64,000 nt of DNA from the NCBI GenBank assembly GCA_036768485.1, contig JAVLUZ010000154.1, forward strand, positions 30,313,089-30,377,088. Reading direction: 5' to 3'. Position 1 is the first letter of the stretch; every line of letters begins with the position of its first letter. Source of the stretch: Mermis nigrescens. Taxonomy: Eukaryota > Nematoda > Enoplea > Mermithida > Mermithidae. This document shows, piece by piece, positions 26,101 through 38,100 of this stretch. The notes beneath the pieces were generated by a model. The model searched no databases. It was not told the origin of the DNA and worked only from the letters and a program-made list of their open reading frames with translations. A program made the translations under genes and the position numbers.

Positions 26101-29100
26101 ATGTATATATGGTCACACACAATCATGCTTTAACATCAAATATTGCCTATTAACGCTTTATTTAGGGCAGGCTATGGAGACAACAGCATCTCAAATTGCT
26201 GCATAAATCATCTAAAGATAGATGGGTACGATCAGTGTTTTTTTTGTACTTGAAAAGATTTTTCCCGATGTACAAAGACTTTTTGGGAACATCTTTTTAC
26301 ATGTACAAAGATTTTTGTGAAGTCAAAAATTGCAAGAAAGGTCTAAAATTTGCAAAAATTTTCGGCGCTTCGCGTCGAAATGAGTAATTGTGTGTTCTAT
26401 ATATCTTTATAATATCAGAAATTGCATGTCAATAGGGAAAATGTAAATTTTTTCTGCCGCCATTTTAAGACGATTCTTGGTGATTTTTGCCCTTAGAGAC
26501 CCAGAAATTTGCTAAAATACACTACCAAAAGTCGAACATCTTTTTTACCACACTAAAATCGCTATTGTACCATATTATAGTACCCAAAAATTTGTGTGTA
26601 CAAAATATATTAAGATTTTTGGGAAAACAAAAACTAGAAAGGTGTAAAATTCCCAAAAATTTTCTGCGTTTCGCGCCAAAATGAGTAATTGTTTGTCCTA
26701 TATATCTTTAAAATGGCAGAATTTGCATTTAGAATGGAAAAATGTCAAATTTTTTTGCGCTTTGCGACGTTTTGAGACAATTTTTAGTAATTTTTGGCGT
26801 CAGAAACCCAGAAATTAGCTAAAATACACTACCAAACATCGAAAACCCTGTTTTATCACACTAAAATTGCTGCTGTCCTATATTATAGTACACAAAAATT
26901 TGTATGTACAAAACGTACAAAGACTTTTGGGGACCATCTTTGTACATGTGCAAACGGACCTTGTACAAAAAAAACACTGGGTACGATCAATGAATGTTTT
27001 TAACATTTTATTCCACAAGCACACTCATATAATCAAGCCATTTTTGATTTTTTGTCCGCGTTTCTTTTTGTGATCCTACTATTCCTCAAATAAGCTCATA
27101 TAATCGTGCCATTTTTGATGTTTTGTCCGCGCTTCATTTTGAAATATATACGCCAGAGATATGGCTAATGGGCAACATAATCGCTTGAATCCGCAAAATG
27201 TGCATAAGTTTCTGTTTTTAAAATACAATTTTAAAGCAACTGGATACCACACGTTAGATCTTCCGAGTCCAAAAACGAATCAGCAAATTGCTGACGCAGC
27301 TCAGATAGTTATGACATTGATGATTATATAGATACTGCGACGAGTGAAGATGTTATGGACACTTAGCTGCAAAATAATGGCAAGGTTGCTGAGTAATTTT
27401 GAATAAACTTTTGTTGAATGTAGTCTATTTTACATAACTAACTAGCTGGCATGCCATTGAGATCCATGTGCACTATGGTCTAGGTCTTGGTCACAAACAT
27501 GTCCTATCTACCCACACGTGTAAAATAATATTTCTCTGGCTCCGGCCTCCGGCTCCAGTCGGAGCAACATAGTCTGATCCGGCTCTGGCTGTTTAGTCCG
27601 CTCCGGTCAATCACTTGTCCATGAGAGCTTACAAGGCGACATTAGTAAGAGCCAAATTCCCTTACCAATACTTGGATTCATTTGAAAAATTGTCTGAGAC
27701 ACAATTACCACCTCTTGAAGTGTTCTACAGCTCACTTAAAGATGAATGCATCAGTACAGCCGATTATCCACAATATCAGCAGTACTGGCAACAATATAAT
27801 ATGACTACATTGAAGGACTATCTAATTTTTACAATGAGCAGGATGTTGTACCGTTCTTAGAAGCCTGTAGTGACATGCTGCAGCTGTATTGGGACAGATT
27901 TAAAATTGATACTTTTAGAGAAGCAACGTCCTTACCCGGAACCACAGAATAGTACTTTTTTCAAAGCATTACTGACACTAAATTTTCATTTTTTTAAGGA
28001 AAATTAGAAAAACGTCTACAAATGCTGAAATCGAGTATATGCGGCGATCTTTTTTGTTGGTTATGACTCGATTAGCAATTATTGACCAAATATTTATCAG
28101 GAACAACCCATCAAAACCAATGAAATCAGTAGTAAGCCCTAATTTTAATGCATTGTACTTGTGGGTACAATCTTAAGACATGCCTACTAGTTATTAAGAC
28201 CACTGGATAATTGAGAAAAATAATAAATTTCACAAAATTACCTCTTCTAAGTTTTTTTAATAAAATACTTAAAATTTGAGACTTAAAATAGGTCATCAAA
28301 TTCAGCATTTAGGTTACAATAAGTAAAAAACAATAGGACCTGCCTGCTTACCTGTTGACGGATTCTCTGCAGATACACATACAGTATATGAATTTAAGGG
28401 TTGCTATTATCACTGCCATAACTGCTTGGCAGGATAAAGAAACAAGAAAAAGGATCCTGCAGATGCTCATGCATGGATTCAGACAAAAGAAGCCTACATA
28501 AAATCACTGGGCTATAATTCAATTAGCATGTGGGAAGGCAAATGGCACTCTATTAGGAGGGAATATTTGAAAAGTGTTTGCAAATTTTACTTTGCCATGA
28601 TTGCTGATACTTTCAAACTGTTGGGCAACACTGGATATGGCAAACATTAACAAATAAAGAGCAGCACGTACATGTGTTTTAAGCTGATTACAAAAAGCAG
28701 CTGGATTTAGTCTAGGCCCATATGTTAAGAGAGTGTAATTCATAACAACAATCTGTTATGAAGTGCATATGTTCAAGAAAGAAATCGTTTTAGATTTAAC
28801 AACAATTATAGGCCTTTCAGTATATAATTGGGCAAAAATCCGAATGATGGGTTTCTTTTATGACATGCAGTTGAAATATTTTGACATTTCAGATCATTAG
28901 TGTATGCAGACAGACACTGATAGCATATACTTGACACTATCTAAAGAAAATTTGTTGGATTTAGTGAAGCCTGAACTCAGGGAATAGTTTGCAAAAATAT
29001 ATAAACAGTGCTTTGAGACTTCAAAATTGACAAAAAGGACTCCTGGTCTGCTGAAAGAGGATTTCAAAGGAAATCCATGTGCTGTCCAGCTGCAAAAACG

Positions 29101-32100
29101 TACATTGCTGTTGATGACTTGACAGGAAATATTGAAGTCAGTAGTAAAGGATTAATGAAAAAAATTAATCGGCTAACCTTCGATCGGCACTTTGGTATGT
29201 TGGATACTCAAACAGTACATGTAGGAAAAAATATTGGATTCAGGATGCAACCTGATAATCAGATGTGGACATATATTCAAGAAAACCAGGGACTGCTGTA
29301 TCTATACATTAATAAAAAGTCCTGTCTGACAGCATATCTACAGTCCCACTTGACATTTGAACACACATCTAAAAAGTAAATTTCAAGGATTTTTTGCTCT
29401 TTCATGGAAATAGGGCACCTAATATCCCTCTGAACCAGGCACATGGTTAGGATTCCTAGAGCCATGGTTAAATAGACATAAACTGAAAATGACCTACCAT
29501 TGTGCCAACCTCCTCATGGTGTAGGTCGGTCAATTGGTGCGAATAAAAACATGGACAAAAGCCTCACAAAAGTCAGTAAACATACATTCACTGATAAATT
29601 ATTTCGAATTAAAGAGGTATCAAACTATAATATCTCATGGGTGAGCAAATAACAGGGTCGTTCTATGGAAAAGAATTACAAATAGCTAAACCTAATGCTG
29701 AGCAACATAAGCAAATAGTCAAAATTATAAATAAGGGAAAAGCAGAGTATAAAGTGCATTTTAAAGATTGGCCAATGAAATTTGATACAATTTAGTCAAA
29801 AGCAGATTTAAAATTCTATGAACAGCCAAAATGATTATGCACCACTCTTTTGCATGCATTGTCTCTGGTCCCACAAAATCTGGTAAAACAACATTTGTGA
29901 AACAGCTTATTGAAAATAGGGACAAAATCATTAATACAAAAAATGAGCCAAATTTACTGGTCCTATAGTGAAGAACAGCCTCTATCCTATAAAATAAAGA
30001 ACGTTACATTAATTGAAGGGTTACCCGACTTTAAGAATATAGTCAAAGAAAAGATCATGCACCATAACTATTGATTCTTGACAATCTAATGCATGAAAGT
30101 AAAGGAAATGCTCAAGTTATGCAATTGTTCACTAGAGGTTGTCATCATTGGAACATAAGTGTGATACAGATTGTGCAGCACTTATATTATGATGACCTTT
30201 GTACCTCGCACATTTATTCAGATTATGTAGTTCTTTTCGAAAATCCAGCAGATCAGCTGCAATCACATATTTTATTACGCCAATTATATCCTAGCAATCC
30301 AAAATATTTTCTCGAAGCCTTTTCAGACGCTACATCTAAACCATATGGATACCTATTCATTGACTTGACACAAAATGCCAAGGATTTACACAGGTTGAAA
30401 ACTGATATTTTGGGCAAGCGCCCTACAGTGTATGTGCCAAAATCTATAAATATGCAGTGCAATCTACCTGAAAGCTGTAAAAATGGCTCCTCATAGACTT
30501 AAGCAAAACATTAGTTGCTTACGTTCACTGAGTGTTTCAAGAAAATCCCAATGTGATGCGCTTATAAATAAGGCAAGTAAAGGTCAACTTTTATGCATTT
30601 GCAATTGCGCAAACAATTTTCTCAATGGCAATATTCCTTTCACTGATAAAGATATACAAAAATTAAGACAATACCGAATAAAATACGATATTTAGCTAAT
30701 AATAGGCTACTAAATACAAGACATAAAAACGCTTAATTATTCAGAATATTGCTTTTTAACTCTTTACTTTATTGACACCTATTCATTCAGTTGTAGGCAC
30801 ACATGGGCGTAAGGGCGGGTTAGGGGTATGCATCTCTAGAAGCTGGAATACCCCTTCAGAAATCAAAATACCCCCCCCCAATTTATTTTTTGGAATGTTT
30901 TTTGCTTTTTAGCTATTCTTCATGCTATTGAATAGTGCTCAATGAGAAACGTCGAAAAATGATGTTTTTCCACCATATGAACACTTTTAAGACCATTTTT
31001 TGACCTTTGAAAGTTTTTTCACCCCCAACTCCCAGAATTTTCGGAATTTTGGTGCTGCCCACCTATGGTTGTAGGTAGTTTACTAGCAGAAGCAATTATA
31101 GGCAAAAAATGATGAAGCATGCAGAGAAAATGATTATGGTGCCAGCAGATGTTGCTGAACAAAGTAAAGATTGCAGGAGCAGCACAAAAAACCATATGAA
31201 CTTACTATTCTAGGTCCACAAAAATCAATTGGAAACGAAGAAATTATAGCTGGTACACTAAAAACCTTACAGCCGAACGCGAAACTGCTATTACAGCATA
31301 ATAATGACAATCCTGGTATAGAAATTAAACCATCGGGTGAGATTGTCATTGATGGGCAAAAAATACAGGGTTCTAATATTGTTGATTTAGTACATGACTT
31401 CACAGGTGATTGTAAAACTGCACCTGCTGAAATTTATGCAAAAGAGCTGGCTAGAGTCCTTAGATGTTCGAATGCTCCACTTAAGAATATAGCTAATAAG
31501 AAACATAAGAGCATAGTGGCCTCTCATGGCGACTTTTCCTGGATGAACAAAATCAGTAAATAGAAAAAATGTTGTAGAAATAGAGAATAAAACTAAAAAT
31601 GCACATTCAATTCAATCCTGAAAACAGTGGCCTTGGGCTACAATATTACGCAGAACAGGTAGCACAAACAGGGTATGGTTCCAAAGGGTATAGAACACAC
31701 CTGGGCGTGGAGGGAAGGGGTTTAGGTGGTATGCACCCCCCAAGAAACGAAAATACCCTCCCTCCCAGAAATCAAAATACCCCCTCCCCCAAATTCAATA
31801 TTTAAAATTCTTTTTCGTTTTTTGCAATTTTTTGATGCCAATGGATAGTGCTCAATGAGGAACGTCAAAAAATTGAATTTTTTTGCCATACCATCATTTC
31901 TAAGGCAATTTTTTTACCTCCAAAAATCTTACACCCCCAATTTTCTTGCTGCCAACGTAAGGTATAGAGGCATACCATACCAGTGAGGTGACGGATTAGG
32001 GAGTTTCTTCAAATCATTATGTAGAATGGCTGTGCCTGTGTTATGATCAATCGGTAAAAGTGCGGGCAAGCATGCATTAGCAGCAGGAGCTAATATTGCA

Positions 32101-35100
32101 TCTGATGTTGCACAATGGGAACCATTATTTCAGTCTGCCAAAGAACGTTCCAAGCATGAGGCGGCACAATTTTTAGATGAGGCATCAATGGCTATGTCTG
32201 AGGAAGGTTTACACAAGTGTCAAAAGTCTTTAAATAGGAATAATGATGACACATTTACTAAACTAATTCGAAAAATGGCTCTAATAGACATAAAATCTAT
32301 TCCAAGTACAAATTCTGAAGTGGATCTTTTCACGTTTCCTCCTACCCAAGTTGCCTTGAAAAGAGAATTTAGAGATGAAGTGCACCCTAAACGAATGAAG
32401 CTCCATATAAATTTAGAGTCCTACACGATCCTCACTATATGCAAATGAACAGGAGTTATATAAAAATGGCACTAAAAATTAAAAAGCGAAAGCTTGCAGC
32501 AGGAGCTGCAGTACCAAATTATGCACCTATCGATCTAATAGGCAAAACATTCTTCAAGCAATTCAAATGCTTTTTAAGCAGCCAATTAGTGTTTGACAGC
32601 TCTGATTTATATGATTACAGATCATACTTTAAAACAGAATCAAATTTTGAATGTGATGCGAAATTGTCTTATCTTCAGTCTGCATTATATTTTCATGAAG
32701 GTGGGGCTAATGTGGACACTGTAGATAATAAAGGGTTCAAAGAACATGCAGCATTGTTCAAAGATTCAAATATTGTGGAAGTATCTGCACCTTTACATAT
32801 TGACATGTTCTCTCACACACAAGACAGATATTTGCTCAATTTCACAGATTTTCACCTAGAATTACACAGAAACAATAATTTTGTCCTGCGGTGCTTTGAA
32901 GATATTCCACTAGTACTCACTGTTTTAGTAATGGATTTTTTGTTCAGAAAGTATAAGTTTTGGAAAGTGTTAGTATAGTTCTGGAACAAACAATGTTAGC
33001 AAATACTGCAAAATATCCTCTAAGATGGGTTGTTATGACAAACATGCATATGTCCAACCCTTCAAGAGAAACGCCCAATTTTACATTGTTTACAGGCCAG
33101 CTGCCAAGATGGCTGGTTTTTGCTTGTGTTGAAGGAAGCACATTTTGAGGCAGTTTATCAAAATCGCCATTTAATTTAACCCATTTAGCATTTATGATCT
33201 AAGAGTAACATGTGGAGGACAAACTCATTCACTAAATGTGTCATTCAAGCATAATGAGTTTATTCAGGCATTCAATCAGATGTGTGATGCACTTGATATT
33301 GGTCGTGATAATAAAGGCAATTTCATTAACCCCGGTGAGTTTAAGACAAGTCATTCTATCTTTGTGTTTGACGCCCAATGCTGACAATAGTGGGCATTGG
33401 GATCTAGTGAGTGAAGGAACAACAAGTATAAATGTCACATTTGTGGATGATTTACCAGACTCTGGAGTAGAAATTATCATATATGCTGAATTTGATAATT
33501 TGATTACAATTGATAAAAATCGCAATTCATTCCATGATTATAACGCTGGAAAATGAACACCATCAAAATACTGAACATTCTAGGCGCTGATCCTGGTGTA
33601 AACAGAATTCTATTATGCGTCTTCCCTATTGATTGCCCTCCGTCCATACAACACTACCCTGCTGCACTAATAGTCAATTTGGATTCCTGTAATGAGCCGT
33701 GTTCACACTGGGTTGCCATGTTTTTCTGTTGTACGGCACACTATGATTACTTTGATAGCTATGGCCAGCAACCATTTGAGCTCAGAGAATATATTGAGAA
33801 AAATGCTTTATCATACATGTATAATAAAATGAGGGCAGTGATTGTACGGGGTCAGATTTTCAGCCCCAATCAGGGTCGGGGTCGGGGATGAAAAACCCCG
33901 GTTTTCGGGGTTGGGGTCGGGGTCGGGGTTGGGGTTGAAGATTAACAATTAACATTGCATGATTACATACCAATTTGAAAAGGACAAAAACGATACCTTC
34001 ACTTGTTTGTAGAACATACTAATAAAGCTGGTTATTTTCAACATTTTATTTCCATTCCGAGTTCAAGCATGGTTTTAGCAATTTAGCATTACTTTCAATT
34101 TTAATCACTAATTGCTATCGCTTTTTTGTATTATTCCACAGTTTTTTCATAACGGTTTTCCATGGCGCACTGATTGTAGAGGAGACAATGGCGCGAAGCG
34201 CCGAAAATTTTCCAAATTTTTACCGTTTTCATGTAGAATTTTACGCCTTTTTATTGACTAACAGTTCGGAAATCATAAGTGGCGCAAAGCATGAAGAAAT
34301 TCAGTCATATTGTACCGCCCTAAGACAATAATCGGCGGTGCTAATCGCAGGAAAATTTCGACGTTTTTACTCTTTAAACTCAATTTATACCGCTTAAATC
34401 ATGCAGAACAGATAAACTAATTGCGGCACGAAGCGCCAAAAATTTTTAAAAATTCCTAATCCTTTTACCTTTTCTGTCCTCCTAAAAATCTCTTTCAAGA
34501 TGTAGAACGAGATTGTACGTTTGAAGGTCTGGGGTGCGCGCTCAAGCGCCACCAGCGAGGTCCAGAGCCGAACCCCCGAAAATTTTGTAAGAAAGCATTC
34601 TAAATTAGTAAAGTTAAAATTTAAAATTTTCACAAATTGGCAAAATCTCGGTTCTGAATTAAGTCCTAAAAAACTTAAAATTGATTAACACCTACAATAA
34701 TAGTGCATTAAATCACTAAAGTGCTGCGAAGTGCTGGATTATTTTACCAGATTCAAGCTTTTAAATTCATTGGATCTGTATAACAATAAATAATAATGAC
34801 TCGGCGCGAAACGCCGGGAAACTTTGACGTTTGTGCCTTTTTTAACTCAATGTTCTGGACACATTGCGCCAGAAAAATCAACATAATTTCTGAAAAATTC
34901 CGGGGGCATATGCCTCCATTCTCCCCCGGCTACGCCTGTGATTCTGCAGTAATTTCGGCGCACTTCATAATGGAAAATATGCGAACATGTATGTACGTCT
35001 TAACAGCATGGCGACCAGGCGTACTTTTATGAAATATTGCGAGTGCCGAGTTTGACATATCAATTTTGCTGGTGAATGAATTGTCCTTGTTCCGAATTTA

Positions 35101-38100
35101 CTTGCTATTTATACAATTCTTCTATGTACCAACAAATAAAATGCTATATTTCACCCCCAAAAAAAGGTTCAACCCCGACTCGAAAAATCATGCTCCCGGT
35201 TGGGGGTCGGGGTCGGGGTTTAGGCCGGGGTTTTTCAGGGTTGGGGTCGGGGTCCCCGTACGATCACTGAATGAGGGTTCAAGGATTTTTCTCTACATCA
35301 TGTGGCCATATGTTTATCTGAATTTCTGCATTTCCGAGCAAAAGGCATTTTATTCAAAAGAATTGTAAAATCTATGCACACGCCTGAAATCTATAAATAC
35401 TTTGAGAAAATGTAAAGGACACAAACATGGATCCTAAACAATTCTACATGATGCTTCCAGGTAATTCTCAAGAATTAAATACTGCATCTACCTTTATTAC
35501 AAAGCTGCCTAGACACATAATCTTCAATGGTGAGTGGGAAGTTTGGCTGGCCAAGATAATCTATGCAAACATCTGGCATAGTATAGCTAAACATTAGAAT
35601 ATGATACAATTTTATGATTTAAAAAATAAAATGCAAATAAAAATGCTGATTTTCTTGAGCCGGGTACTTAACTATACAGAATCTTGTAAAAAGCATAAAA
35701 AGTGGTTTAAAAACAGTTAGTCTGAAAGAAAAAGTCAGGTATACAGAATATCTTGGCATAAAATATGATGAAAACAAGAAGGTTTGCCATTTGATTATCA
35801 ATACTGAATACATTCAAAGCGTAAATTTGACCAAACATTTAATGTAAATGCTGGGTTTTCTAGAAAGTCAACTTGATAACATCAATTACACTATTGCACA
35901 AGAATTAAGTATAACCGCCCATCATTCTCCCAATATGCTAGGCGGAATGCATAATTCTTATGTATATTGCAATATAGAGGAGCCTCAAATTGTTGGAAAC
36001 ATCTTTGCACCCCTCTTGCAAGTCGTAAATATTGAAGGAAAGTACATGGACATTGTGAATCATTCGTATATTAACCCACATTATATACCTGTGCTCAGAA
36101 AAATCATTTAATACCATTGAAATTAATGTTAAAATTGATCAAGGTCAACTGATTCCTTTGGAATTTAGCAAAACCATTATAAAATTACATTTTAAACTAA
36201 CAAATTAATAGATTTACAGACTATGTATAGGGGATGCACACAATTGTGTTGATGCTTTGTAAGAGTGGACCCCTGCCTCGGATTTATCATTAATTCTTAT
36301 CACTCAAGTGTATACAAAGGAAGGAAGAGCGGACCCCTGCCTCAGAATTATCAATATTTTATCACTGCAGGTGGCGGCTTCTCAACAGCAGCTCCCATAA
36401 CACATCAAGCATGTTTAGGCAGCAGCTCCCCATGGCGGCTCCCCGGTGAACACGTCAAGCATGTATGGCATGTGTTTTTTAATCATGTTACTTCATTCTG
36501 ATCCTAACTTGTGAAAACATTGTGAACACATCAAGCATGTTGCTCATCTTATAACACAGTGTATGTAATAGCATGGGGGACCCCAACCCTTATGGCTCCT
36601 TTCCCCAAGGCCCCTTCATTCCCTTCCCTAAAATGCCATCTTCCACACTGAAGCTGCTCCCTCCCCCAACCCATCCCCTAGGGTGACTCCCTTTCCTATG
36701 ATTGCACCATGCCCCTACCCACCCCAAAGGCCACTCCTTGCCCCACTCCTTCCCCTAGGGCTGCTCCCTGCTCTAAGTCTGCTCCATCGCTTACTCCCTT
36801 TGTACGTTATAGCACACCTCGGTCACAGGATAGCTCAGTAAACACATTGTAGGCGTTTTACACATGTTGCCTATCTTATAACATGGGCTATGTTATAACA
36901 TTACATCCAGGGTAACACATATAACTACTCTTTTTAATCCTATTGTGAAAAATTGCTTCAATATTCAACAAAATGCGCCAATAAATTTGTATCATGAAAG
37001 ATGCTTCGCTCATGCGCTTATTATAAATTCCAAACAGGCTGCCAATGCGCAATATTAGGGACATCAAAGAGCAAAAAATGCTATGCCATGTAAATGCCCA
37101 ACATGTGTCACACTGCTTAGCCAATGTGCGATATTATGATTACCTTAAATAGCCAATGGGCGATATTACTACCTAATTGTGTCCGTTTATAGTTTATTAT
37201 AATCGTGATGTCTCAATCTATTATGCATTAAATGGCTTAACAAACAGATTAAAAAGTGGTACCCCCGTGTACAAAAGATAGGCGGCCTGTCCCCACGTTA
37301 TAATATAATGGTACCCCATTTTACGATTGTGACCCCCTCCATACTACTTATGCATTGTAAGACTAAAAACCCATGCTTGCCAATGATTTAAGTTTATTTT
37401 TCATCCCAGTTATAAATAATGCACCTAAATCCTTCCATTGCACAAATGCTACTATAAGAGAGATTGAAAGGATTGTTAAAAAAAATTCACTTTCACTGAG
37501 ACAATTTTGTAAAACTGAAAAAATTATATTGCACTGAAAAATTTCATCAACATTGAGTGCGCTGTTTTTCATTGATCTCTGTCAATAATTTTGCCTTGAT
37601 TACACAAATATGTAGCAGCTATTTCACCAGTATCAAGAATCTGTAACGTTTTAGAGAACATTACTTCGGCAATCAAGCTAAACAAATTTGCATTGGCAGA
37701 AAAGTGGATATTCCAGCGACCATATTCTGAACTGAAGAATGCTACCGGAATCATGCAGGTCATATGCAAAAAGATGCACTCGTGTCAATTTGATAATAAA
37801 ACTGATTCATGCCTCTGGCATGGACAGAAATGTCAGCAGCGGCACTGGTTTAAAATTTTGAAAAATGGCATGCATTGTCCCACTGAATATTTTACTGACT
37901 GCACCGGTTGTACGATGCCGACGTCAATGACAAAGTCATTGATGACAACAATGTCAACAACAACAACAACAACAACAATGAGTCGTTCTTTGACACCGCT
38001 CCGAGGCCCAGAATGCCAAAAGATAAGCCACGTCCACATCGCATTCTATGTTGATCTGCAGTACCGACAAGATCGATACTTAACAACCAATATTTTTGAT

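Larger units (their letters stand above)
24130..27616. mobile_element. hAT-like element, 3.5 kb, splitting the Polinton polymerase gene
   Basis: Ends TAGTGATCGACTGGAG and CTCCGGTCAATCACTT match as inverted repeats at 13 of 16. The perfect 8-mer GTCCATGA flanks both ends (24122-24129, 27617-27624). Polymerase homology resumes directly after it. The interior has GCTCCGGC-rich subterminal repeats near 27540-27600 and a two-copy ~300-bp repeat at 26335-26945, and a Harbinger derivative is nested inside. No hAT transposase is visible. Confidence 0.85.
23321..37348 (+). mobile_element. Polinton/Maverick, 14 kb, decayed, in intron 3 of the VWA gene
   Basis: Ends AGTAGTATGGAGGGGG are inverted with about 0.3 kb of terminal repeat. 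The flanks are ATATGC and TTATGC (5 of 6). The same intron in units 3 and 4 has one uninterrupted CATGCATTATAAGAC-type site. The genes run left to right on the plus strand: DNA polymerase B, integrase tail, ATPase, small ORF, unknown ORF, minor capsid, major capsid, protease, penton-like. All carry stops, frameshifts or insertions. Related animal dsDNA elements (Polintons, adintoviruses) have the same gene set. The integrase catalytic core is not found, so it could not move by itself. Confidence 0.9.

Noticed and set aside
23321..37348. An intact virus or active Polinton
   Set aside because: Every recognisable core gene is broken by stops, frameshifts or insertions, and the integrase core is missing.
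37616..37654. Upstream acceptor for exon 4 and its copies
   Set aside because: TATGTAG at 37615 would be in phase and open in units 1 and 4, but the same extension contains a TAA in units 2 and 3. The TTTTAG acceptor works in all four.
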